From assembly GCA_041476545.1 (NCBI GenBank), contig JBGOTP010000313.1, positions 1-6,011 of the forward strand: a stretch of DNA of 6,011 bases, given 5' to 3'. This DNA is from JBGOTP01 sp041476545 (lineage in GTDB: Bacteria > Acidobacteriota > Vicinamibacteria > Vicinamibacterales > CAVVIG01). The notes below the pieces were generated by a model. It did not search any database. It was not told the origin of the DNA and saw only the letters and a program-made list of their open reading frames with translations. Positions 1 through 5,364 of this stretch are shown in pieces (positions within the stretch are counted from its first letter, which is position 1; each line of letters starts with the position of its first letter). The translations under genes were made by a program, and so were the position numbers.

Positions 1-1
1 A

Positions 2-295
2 CATCCACGACTTGCGCGCGAACCGGACGGCACCGTGTACGTGACATACGAACAGGACGGACACGTCGTCCGGCTTGCACGCTCAATAGACGAAGGAACG
101 ACCTTCGAGCCGCCGATCACCGTTTACGATCAGCGGATCGAGGACGGGACCGTTCGTCACCCTCAAGTAGCGGCGTTGGATGGAGTCGCATACGTCGTGT
201 GGGAGACGCTGAAGGGCACCGAGCGCGCCGGAAAGTCGCGTCACGCCCCTACAGAAGTCGATCTGTTCTGGCGTCGCGTGAGCTTTCCCCACTGA
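2..295 (+). CDS. Sialidase-like (Asp-box) protein, C-terminal end, partial
   Basis: The frame is open from the left edge of the window to a TGA at 293-295, giving the last 97 residues of a larger protein whose start lies outside. Residues 28-35 read SIDEGTTF, which fits the Asp-box/BNR pattern (S-x-D-x-G-x-T-F/W) that ends a beta-strand hairpin in sialidase-type propellers. The strands around it (DGTVYVTYEQ, then HPQVAALDGVAYVVWE) have the alternating pattern of propeller blades. Known of the fold: such propellers are found in exo-sialidases and in many secreted or surface proteins of unknown substrate. Enzyme activity cannot be inferred from this tail because the catalytic Arg/Asp/Tyr residues would lie upstream. 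A GTG at 35 could be taken as a start, but the matching sequence continues before it, so truncation by the window edge is the better reading. It ends 9 bp before the YfhO-like gene, which suggests co-transcription. Confidence 0.7.
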   Translation, partial: HPRLAREPDGTVYVTYEQDGHVVRLARSIDEGTTFEPPITVYDQRIEDGTVRHPQVAALDGVAYVVWETLKGTERAGKSRHAPTEVDLFWRRVSFPH

Positions 296-304
296 GAGGC
301 CGGG

Positions 305-2041
305 ATGTCGATTCGTGTCCGGCTACTCGTCTCCGCGCTCGCGACGCTCTCCTTCGTGAGGCCACTGCTTTCGCATCTCGACTACCAAGGCGGCGGTGGC
401 GACATTCTCTATTTCCATTTTCTGTGGAATGCCGCGCGAACGACGTGGGTGACGTTTCACCAGGTTCCTCTATGGAATCCGTACCACTGCGGCGGAATGG
501 TCGAGCTCGCGAATCCGCACTCGATGGCGCTGTCTCCGCTATTCATTCCTGCACTCCTGTTCGGTGCGGACGTCGGCTTGCATGTGTTCATCATCGGCCA
601 CTTCGTGATCGCATTCTGGGGAATGTGGGAATGGGCACGTTCGCGTGGTGTTCCAGACCGTTGGGCCATCGCCGCCGGCGTTCCATTTGCCATGGGGGGA
701 TTCTTCGCGGCGCGGTCCGCTGGACACATCTCTTTTCTCGCGTTCGCATGGACACCGTGGATCATGCTCTGCCTGGAACTGGCGCGGCGATCCTGGGCGT
801 ATGCGTACTTGGCCGGGGTACTGGTTGCCCTGTGCGTCTATGATGGTTCGCCCTACGGCACCACGTTCATGATCGTCCTGGTAGCTGCGACCAGCGGTAT
901 CGACCTCGCTGGTAGTGCGCTTGCGCGACTGCGCCGCCGGCCCACACCAGGATGGCACGTCCCGCTGGTCAGCGCGGCGATCGTCGCGACGGCATTCGCC
1001 CTCGTCGCCGCGCTGAAACTCTTCCCAACCGCCGAGGTGTTCCACCACTACCCTCGCCTCACACCGGCAGACAATGATGGGTTGACCGTGAGCCAACTTG
1101 CCGCGGTGTTCCTGAGTCGTCCGATAGGAGGTTCCGGAACGGGCTATGCGTGGGCCTTCGACGAGTACCGGGACTATGTCGGTGGAGTCGTCGTCGCGAT
1201 TGCGGCTCTCACACTCGTGCGAGGCCGCGCCCGCGCGAAGGATCTCGGCCTCGTTGTGACGTTTCTTGCGATCACTGCCGGGTACCATGGCACCTTGTCT
1301 CCATACGCGCTCCTCCATCACGTCGCGCCGTTCGACTCGCAGCGCGTGCCTTCACGGTTCGCGATCCTCGTCGTGCCCTACATTGGGTTGTGGTTCGCAC
1401 AAGCCCTCGCCGACATCGCGGGCGCATCGGATGGAACGACTCGGAAACGGAGAGCGCTCGCGGGTGCCATCCTTGTGATCGCGGCACTGGACGTGTGGTC
1501 GATCAATTCAACGATCCTCGGCAACATTGTCGTGAGACCTCCACCGCCCCCACCCGCGGCAGTGCCGAGGATGCCATTCACCCAGGTCTATGACACCGGC
1601 ACGGACGCGCGGTCGAGCTATCTCCGTGCGCCAATGGACCACTACGGGTATGTCGCTTGCGGCGGACTCGAGCCGAACCCGATTCCTCGCTCGCCGATGC
1701 TCAGACCTGGACCCGTGGAGCAAGCCACAATCGAACCGGCTGGCGCTGGCGAGGCGCATCTCACGTACTTCAGTCCCAATCGACTGGCAGTCGAGGTCGA
1801 GGTACGTGAACCAGCCATGCTCGTGATCAATCAGAACGTCGAGCGCGGGTGGCGCAGCTCGGCGGGACCGACGCGCACGCATCGGGGTCGGCTCGCGGTC
1901 GCCGTCGCACCCGGGACACGGACGGTCGAGTTCTGGTACCGACCGCGCGGACTCTGGATATACGGCGCGCTGACAGGCCTCGGTCTACTCGGAGTACTAG
2001 CCGCAGGTGCTTCGGTGCGCAGAGACACGCGCGTCGTCTAG
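305..2041 (+). CDS. YfhO-like polytopic membrane protein (GT-C-type fold)
   Basis: This is a complete 578-residue protein. A hydrophobic helix at residues 6-22 is followed by a long outer loop containing acidic D26 and D33 and the motif PLWNPYHCGGM (55-65), the signature region of YfhO-like proteins. At least eight further hydrophobic stretches follow (about 78-107, 120-156, 166-195, 218-240, 291-305, 313-328, 350-370, 385-400). RVPSRFAILVVPYIGL (348-363) matches the conserved late 'RF' segment of the family. A proline run (412-417) leads into a soluble C-terminal beta domain (about 425-545, with YFSPNRLAVEVEV and the GW at 515-516), and one last helix lies at 551-570. Known of the family: YfhO proteins have a GT-C glycosyltransferase-like architecture, and some act in glycosylation of lipoteichoic acid or other surface polymers. 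The substrate here is unknown. The ATG at 305 follows the upstream stop by 9 bp; the ribosome site (GAGG at 296-299) is weak, which fits translational coupling to the sialidase-like gene. Confidence 0.8.
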   Translation: MSIRVRLLVSALATLSFVRPLLSHLDYQGGGGDILYFHFLWNAARTTWVTFHQVPLWNPYHCGGMVELANPHSMALSPLFIPALLFGADVGLHVFIIGHFVIAFWGMWEWARSRGVPDRWAIAAGVPFAMGGFFAARSAGHISFLAFAWTPWIMLCLELARRSWAYAYLAGVLVALCVYDGSPYGTTFMIVLVAATSGIDLAGSALARLRRRPTPGWHVPLVSAAIVATAFALVAALKLFPTAEVFHHYPRLTPADNDGLTVSQLAAVFLSRPIGGSGTGYAWAFDEYRDYVGGVVVAIAALTLVRGRARAKDLGLVVTFLAITAGYHGTLSPYALLHHVAPFDSQRVPSRFAILVVPYIGLWFAQALADIAGASDGTTRKRRALAGAILVIAALDVWSINSTILGNIVVRPPPPPPAAVPRMPFTQVYDTGTDARSSYLRAPMDHYGYVACGGLEPNPIPRSPMLRPGPVEQATIEPAGAGEAHLTYFSPNRLAVEVEVREPAMLVINQNVERGWRSSAGPTRTHRGRLAVAVAPGTRTVEFWYRPRGLWIYGALTGLGLLGVLAAGASVRRDTRVV

Positions 2042-2065
2042 ATAGCGAGCCTGCCTGACCCGCAT

Positions 2066-2096
2066 GGCCGCGCGCCCTCGACCGCCGCGCCCGGCC
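2066..2096. terminator. GC-rich inverted repeat between convergent genes
   Basis: The arms GGCCGCGCGC (2066-2075) and GCGCCCGGCC (2087-2096) pair over ten positions with one mismatch around an 11-nt loop. The repeat lies in the 67-bp gap between the + strand YfhO-like stop (2041) and the - strand small-protein stop (2109), where a two-way terminator would be expected. There is no U-tract on either side, so it is not a classical intrinsic terminator. In DNA this GC-rich, chance pairing is also possible. Confidence 0.3.
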
Positions 2097-2108
2097 TCCA
2101 CGTGGCTG

Positions 2109-2371
2109 CTACTGCTGCACGAAGACCCCTTGGGCCGTGACTTTGAATTTCATCAAGGCATCTGTGCTACCGCCGCCACTGGGATTGGTCCCGCGGGCCG
2201 TCACCGTGAAGACGAACTTGGTGATAACCGCGGACTTGAGCGGGCCTTGGTAGTGGTTCATGCCGTCTAGTTCCCCGGCCAAATCTTTGAACAGATTCGT
2301 GTCTGCGCCGCTTCCGCGATCGCAGCGACGAGCACGATGCCGAGCGCGCTCGCGCTCAACGTTCTATTCAT
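2109..2371 (-). pseudogene. Small secreted protein, interrupted by a -1 frameshift
   Basis: The ATG at 2371 opens MNRTLSASALGIVLVAAIAE, a typical Sec signal peptide with a basic start and a hydrophobic core. That frame then ends at a TAG at 2267-2269. One base over, a coherent frame begins at the same place and runs to a TAG at 2109-2111: GSGADTNLFKDLAGELDGMN, then beta-rich sequence with a GTNPSGGGS loop and KFVFTVTA / MKFKVTAQGVFVQQ strands. Adding one G to the GG near 2313-2316 joins both parts into an 87-residue protein with a natural signal-peptidase region (AIAGSGA before DTN). The second frame has no good start of its own and meets a stop (TAG) upstream. I do not recognise the family. 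The gene lies about 190 bp downstream of the sedolisin on the same strand. No convincing ribosome site is visible. The break may be a real mutation, a sequencing error in a G run, or less likely programmed frameshifting. Confidence 0.6.
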
Positions 2372-2404
2372 CCTGAACGGTTGGTCGGGACCGCTCTTCC
2401 ATCC

Positions 2405-2512
2405 CTTACAAAGGCCTTTGTCACTGACGGCGTAGCCGACATGGCGGTCATCAATGCGATCCGCCAGTCGGCCGCTGAACGCCGGGAGATTGCGGTCAAG
2501 TCCCTCGCTTGA
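2405..2512 (+). pseudogene. C-terminal remnant, Gfo/Idh/MocA oxidoreductase-like
   Basis: On the + strand this frame reads LTKAFVTDGVADMAVINAIRQSAAERREIAVKSLA and stops at a TGA at 2510-2512. The pattern DG-(x)3-MAVINAIRQSAAERREI resembles the last helix of Gfo/Idh/MocA-type NAD(P)-dependent oxidoreductases, where 'DGL..L.VIEAIYRSA.ERR.V' is common. Nothing upstream in this frame resembles the Rossmann or central domains of that family, so only the last ~35 codons seem to survive. It lies between two - strand genes and covers the likely promoter region of the small secreted protein. The assignment rests on a short pattern recalled from the family; a chance open stretch opposite a - strand frame is the alternative. 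Confidence 0.4.
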
Positions 2513-2562
2513 CGCGACGCAGACCACGCGCCCAATGAGTAGGCGTGAGCCTGCGTCGCGCC

Positions 2563-4179
2563 TTATTTCTTCAGGGCTTTGAGCAGGGTCTTGCCCTTCG
2601 GGCTACCCCAGCCAGTGCAGGCGTCCCATCCCGGACCCGCCTTGTACTTCTTCGATTTGGGGAACGCCCCGTTGTCGCCCACAACGATGTCGTTGAAGCA
2701 GGTCGAGTTGTTCGGCGACTGATAGAGCAACGGGTTGATGAACCCGACGGGCGTGCCCACCCCTTGGTTGATCAGTGCGATTAGTCCTGCCCACAGCGGT
2801 GCCACGGCGCTGGTGCCGCCCGAAGCTCCCTCGCTGCCATCCACTCGTATCGTATACCCGGTATCGGAATCGGCGTCGCCCGACACGTCCGGTACTCCGC
2901 GGCCCTTCTTGCCGCTGTTCGCCGATTTGGGCACCTTCGCTCCGGCCTGCCAGGCGGGGGGCGGGAAGACTTCGCTTACGCCGCCACCTGTGGCCCAGCC
3001 ATCGTGCGTGTTCCACACCACCTCCTTCGAGATGGCGCCGTTGTCTTCCTCCAGATGCGTGCCGCCGCATGCGAGAACGTTCGGACTCGAGGCGGGGAAG
3101 TCCACGTTCGCCCGCTTCGACGGCTTCGGCGTATCGTCGGTGCCGTGGTCGCCGGCGGAGCAGCAGATAGTCACGCCCATCACGGCGGCCTCTTGGCAGA
3201 CCGCATCATAGTCCTGTAACGACTGCACGGTGGATGTGAGCTCCGGACCGCCCCAGCTGATCGACACCACAGACGGCTTGCGCACTGAATCATGCACGGC
3301 CGCCCGCAGGGCGTCGATAAAACCGTCGTCGGTGTTGGGCGCGAAATAGACCGCGATCTTCGCTTTGGGCGCCACCGCGCCTGCCACCTCGATGTCGAGC
3401 ATGACTTCGCCGTCCTCGCCATTCGGGTCACCGGTCGGGCTGTTATGGCCGCCATCGACCGACACCGCGCTCACCTTGGGCACCGCAAGGCCGAGCTCGG
3501 CAAAGTACGTCTTGAGGTCAGCCTTTTGATAGCCGCCCCCAAACTCCAGGATGGCGATGCACTGGCCGCTGCCAGTCAGGTTCGCCGGGAAGTCGTACAG
3601 CTTGGCCACTTCGAGCGGCGTGAACGCGTGGACGCTGGCCGCGTGCGCCTGCCGCCCCTTTTTCGCAGGCTTGAAGCGAAAGTGCGGGCGCACGACCGGT
3701 CGATTGTCCAGGCCAAATACGCCTTCCACCAGCGGCGCCAGTTCCTTGGGGACAGTGATGGAACCCGCGCGACGGCGGAACTTGACCTTGTTGTGCAGCG
3801 CGCCCTGCAGCTTGACCCCGAACGCCTCTTGCATGGCCTTGACAGTTCCGGACAGGCGCACGGTGCGCTGGCTCACACTGCTGCTCACCACATCCATCCC
3901 GTGCTCATGGGCGAACTCTCCGATGCGCTCCAGGTCCGCTGGATCAGCACCGAAAGTGGCCGCGAATTCTTCGCGGCTGAGGGGCCGCCGCTTCGCCGTA
4001 GGCGTGGCGACCAATGCGGCGAACTTGGGCGACTTGGCTGGCGCTTTCCGCGGACGAACGCGGACGGTAACCTCGAAGCGCACATTTTGATCGAGCTTGC
4101 CGCCGGGTTTGGCGCCCTTCAGCGTAGCCTTCTCACTGCCAGGGACGACGACGCGTCTAGTTCCTTGCTTCGCATTCAT
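2563..4179 (-). CDS. Sedolisin, kumamolisin-type serine-carboxyl peptidase (S53)
   Basis: This is a complete 538-residue endopeptidase precursor of family S53. Residues about 35-170 form the pro-kumamolisin activation domain (LSREEFAATFGADPADLERI, VRLSGTVKAMQEAFGV, VFGLDNRPVVRPHFR). A linker at about 171-185 is the likely self-cleavage site, and the catalytic domain follows. The triad is visible as E258 and D262 in DGEVMLDIE and S457 in SGGTSAVAP, with oxyanion D344 in SAGDHG. E212 and W309 match the auxiliary Glu/Trp pair of kumamolisin. The calcium site is present near the end (NDI at 496-498, AGPGWD at 514-519). Known of the family: these enzymes activate themselves at acidic pH and degrade proteins. 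There is no Sec signal peptide (the start is MNAKQGTRRVVVPGSE), as in kumamolisin itself, so the export route is unclear. The ATG at 4179 is set by AAGGAGG five bases upstream. SAGDHG in place of the usual SAGDSG, and the adjacent cysteines 339-340, are small departures. Confidence 0.95.
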   Translation of the reverse strand: MNAKQGTRRVVVPGSEKATLKGAKPGGKLDQNVRFEVTVRVRPRKAPAKSPKFAALVATPTAKRRPLSREEFAATFGADPADLERIGEFAHEHGMDVVSSSVSQRTVRLSGTVKAMQEAFGVKLQGALHNKVKFRRRAGSITVPKELAPLVEGVFGLDNRPVVRPHFRFKPAKKGRQAHAASVHAFTPLEVAKLYDFPANLTGSGQCIAILEFGGGYQKADLKTYFAELGLAVPKVSAVSVDGGHNSPTGDPNGEDGEVMLDIEVAGAVAPKAKIAVYFAPNTDDGFIDALRAAVHDSVRKPSVVSISWGGPELTSTVQSLQDYDAVCQEAAVMGVTICCSAGDHGTDDTPKPSKRANVDFPASSPNVLACGGTHLEEDNGAISKEVVWNTHDGWATGGGVSEVFPPPAWQAGAKVPKSANSGKKGRGVPDVSGDADSDTGYTIRVDGSEGASGGTSAVAPLWAGLIALINQGVGTPVGFINPLLYQSPNNSTCFNDIVVGDNGAFPKSKKYKAGPGWDACTGWGSPKGKTLLKALKK

Positions 4180-4184
4180 TCCTT

Positions 4185-4191
4185 CCTCCTT
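4185..4191 (-). promoter_or_regulatory. Strong ribosome binding site of the sedolisin gene
   Basis: Read on the - strand, AAGGAGG lies five bases before the ATG at 4179. It is one of the best Shine-Dalgarno matches in the window. It fixes the start against the out-of-frame ATG four bases further on (4175) and suggests efficient translation. Confidence 0.8.
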
Positions 4192-4271
4192 GTTGTATGA
4201 TCGAATCGAGTCCGATCAGCTGTCGTTCGCTTTCCGTGCACGGCGCGCACGTCGCGTGTTAGCACGTCACC

Positions 4272-4300
4272 GATATAAAGGTAGACGGGCAAAGGTCTAA
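4272..4300 (-). promoter_or_regulatory. Possible sigma70-like promoter for the sedolisin gene
   Basis: On the - strand, TTAGAC (4300-4295, four of six matches to TTGACA) is separated by exactly 17 bp from TATATC (4277-4272, four of six matches to TATAAT). Transcription would start near 4265 and leave a leader of about 85 nt before the sedolisin ATG. The surroundings are locally AT-richer than the rest of the window. Two half-matches can arise by chance, so this is a candidate only. Confidence 0.35.
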
Positions 4301-4343
4301 GAATGACTTTTATGTCGCCTGCGATCCCTGATCGACCACAATC

Positions 4344-4390
4344 TGTCCCCAAACGGCACACTGCGCCGTTTTGACACAAGGCCATTTTGA
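4344..4390. repeat. Inverted and direct repeats, possible IS21-like end
   Basis: AAACGGC (4351-4357) and GCCGTTT (4365-4371) form a perfect 7-bp inverted repeat around a 7-nt loop. It extends imperfectly to 14-bp arms that begin TGT (4344) and end ACA (4378), with 11 of 14 positions pairing. The right arm core GCCGTTTTGA (4365-4374) recurs with one change as GCCATTTTGA (4381-4390), a 16-bp period. Known: IS21-family ends begin with TGT and carry several internal copies of a short repeat, which this resembles. No istA or istB gene is present, so at most an end remains. A protein-binding operator is the other reading. The GCCGTTTTG tail is too short for a convincing terminator. Confidence 0.35.
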
Positions 4391-4468
4391 ACGCGCGCAT
4401 TCCTCCGTAAGACGAGCATCTGCGTCAGAGCGCGACAGCCACATCTGCGGCATCGCCCGGACGGACGC

Positions 4469-4482
4469 ACCGCAATTGCGGT
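4469..4482. repeat. 14-bp perfect palindrome
   Basis: ACCGCAATTGCGGT is its own reverse complement over 14 bases with no spacer. It could be a dimeric regulator site or part of a decayed element end. The nearest + strand coding trace is the GNAT remnant about 30 bp downstream. No second copy was noticed in the window, so function is unproven. Confidence 0.3.
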
Positions 4483-4508
4483 TCGTGTTCGCGTGCGGCG
4501 GACAATGA

Positions 4509-4676
4509 AAGCCCCGCGACCGCGAGGGGCTGGTCGCGTGTCTGGAGTCGCCGAATCCGACGAACGTCTCGCTGTATCAGCGACACGGCTTCGAGGTGAT
4601 CGGCGACATTCAGGTCCGAAGCTCGCCCCGATTTCCCCGTGCTCCGGAATCCGCGCTAGCTGCGGGATGCTGGTGA
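4509..4676 (+). pseudogene. GNAT acetyltransferase C-terminal remnant
   Basis: The frame that opens after a TGA at 4506-4508 reads DREGLVACLESPNPTNVSLY and then QRHGFEVIGDIQVRSSPRFP, and stops at a TGA at 4674-4676. This is the conserved end of a GNAT-fold N-acetyltransferase, where 'a..GLp.yLEssnp.N..lYerhGFev.gei' forms the last helix and strands. The acetyl-CoA-binding loop (R/Q-x-x-G-x-G/A) that should come about 30 residues earlier is absent, and the upstream stop closes the frame. No start codon or ribosome site fits. It is therefore a 5'-truncated, inactive remnant of about 50 codons. The sequence between it and the upstream repeats has no GNAT character, so the break lies near 4505. 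Confidence 0.6.
4510..4531 (-). terminator. Terminator-like hairpin
   Basis: AGCCCC (4510-4515) pairs with GGGGCT (4526-4531), and two further pairs form inside one mismatch around a short loop. Read on the - strand, the stem is followed by TTTCATT, a poor U-tract. It would end transcripts running leftward from the transposase remnant and so shield the sedolisin promoter. It overlaps the first codons of the GNAT remnant, so part of the symmetry may be coding sequence. Confidence 0.35.
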
Positions 4677-4777
4677 CGCCAGGTCGGCGGCGATCTTCTC
4701 CGCGATCATCACCGCCTGTCCGCAACCGTTGCGTCGATACGAGTATGCCATGATCTTCGGATTCACCTTCGCGTACG

Positions 4778-5172
4778 TTAAACGACAGACGACAGGATCT
4801 CATGCTGAACCGGCGAATGATATCCGAGTGCGGAATGTAATCGGGTCCGGTTATAGAAGCCTTCGATGTAGTCTTCGATGTAGTCGAAGATAGACAGTCG
4901 AGCTTGGGCACGGGTGCGAAAGCGCTGCTGATAGAGCCATTCAGTTTTGAGCGTGTGGAAGAAGCTCGCGGCGACGGCGTCGTCGAGACGATTGCCCGGT
5001 CGGCCCATGCTGCAGATCATTCCGTGGCGATCCAGGAGTTCTTGATAGTTCGCGCTGGCGTACTGGCCGCCACGATCGGAGTGGGGCAAGAGACCGGGTG
5101 CGAACGGCGGCTCCGGATCGCATGCGGCAATGCTTCGAGCGCAAGGACCTGCTCCGAACGCGCCGCCGTCGC
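4778..5172 (-). pseudogene. IS3-family transposase, 3' remnant (rve core end)
   Basis: The main frame contains LLPHSDRGGQYAS, then SMGRPGNRLDDAVAASFFHT, LKTEWLYQQRFRTRAQARLS and FYNRTRLHSALGYHSP, ending at a TAA at 4778-4780. This is the unmistakable end of an IS3-group DDE transposase (OrfB). The second Asp is present in HSDRG, but the catalytic Glu 36 residues later, normally in NAVAESF, is Ala (GCG at 4967-4969). The preceding stretch (RSEQVLALEALPHAIRSRRS, about 5157-5101) is in a different frame; one missing base in the CCC run near 5096-5100 restores RRSHPGLLPHSDRGG. Upstream of about 5172 there is a stop, and the first catalytic Asp region is not recognisable. DYIE is duplicated (4861-4885). 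OrfA and clear terminal repeats are absent. The element is dead several times over. Confidence 0.85.
4861..4885. repeat. 12-bp tandem duplication inside the transposase remnant
   Basis: TTCGATGTAGTC occurs twice in direct tandem (4862-4873 and 4874-4885), and the base before each copy is also identical. On the - strand it encodes DYIE twice (FDYIEDYIEGFYN), whereas IS3 transposases have a single copy (FDYIEGFYN or similar). Replication slippage in a gene no longer under selection is the simplest origin; the reading frame is kept because 12 is a multiple of three. Confidence 0.85.
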
Positions 5173-5353
5173 TCAGCCGATACGTCCACGGACACTTCCC
5201 TTGCCACCCGTTCCGCTCCCACGGACGCGCCCGACACGCGACACGTAGAAGTAGCTCGGCGGCGGGTCGTGCATTTGCGCGTCGCAGGTGTACCCGTCCA
5301 TGTGCCGCTTGCGGTCGAGCCGACTCGTGGACACGCGTCCCCATTCGAGCGAA

Positions 5354-5359
5354 AAGGAG
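5354..5359 (+). promoter_or_regulatory. Ribosome binding site of the luciferase-like gene
   Basis: AAGGAG lies five bases before the ATG at 5365. It supports that start over continued reading of the upstream frame, which is also open (…SPFERKGVTM). The preceding ~190 bp (5173-5353) show no recognisable gene and should contain the promoter. Confidence 0.7.
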
Positions 5360-5364
5360 TCACG

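Larger units (their letters stand above)
4301..4508. other. Gene-free stretch upstream of the sedolisin
   Basis: No frame on either strand reads like a protein here. The stretch holds two structured sites listed separately: iterated repeats at 4344-4390 and a perfect palindrome at 4469-4482. The rest shows no recognisable feature. Its position between the sedolisin promoter and two gene remnants suggests the residue of past insertions. Confidence 0.5.

Noticed and set aside
199..1593. Long open frames overlapping the YfhO-like gene on both strands, such as 539-1321 (-) and 1150-1593 (+)
   Set aside because: They are Arg/Ser/Pro-rich, lack recognisable domains, and lie wholly under a gene with clear membrane segments and family motifs; they are out-of-frame shadows in GC-rich DNA.
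3292..4200. 302-codon + strand frame opposite the sedolisin
   Set aside because: It is rich in Arg and His and shows no domain, whereas the - strand frame carries the whole S53 signature; it is an antisense shadow.
4301..4320. GACTTTTATGTCGCC as an insertion-sequence end
   Set aside because: It vaguely recalls element ends, but no second copy or inverted partner was found in the window.
4365..4374. Intrinsic terminator formed by the AAACGGC/GCCGTTT stem
   Set aside because: The stem is only 7 bp and its tail is TTTTG or TTTGGG; no + strand gene ends just before it, and the sedolisin starts on the other side.
4680..4762. - strand peptide beginning MAYSYRRNGCGQAVMIAEKI
   Set aside because: It reads somewhat like protein, but it is only about 30 codons long, ends at a TAG, has no ribosome site and matches no family I can name.
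4297..4911. 204-codon - strand frame
   Set aside because: It crosses the transposase and GNAT remnants in the wrong frame for each, and its composition (Arg/Ser runs) is not protein-like.
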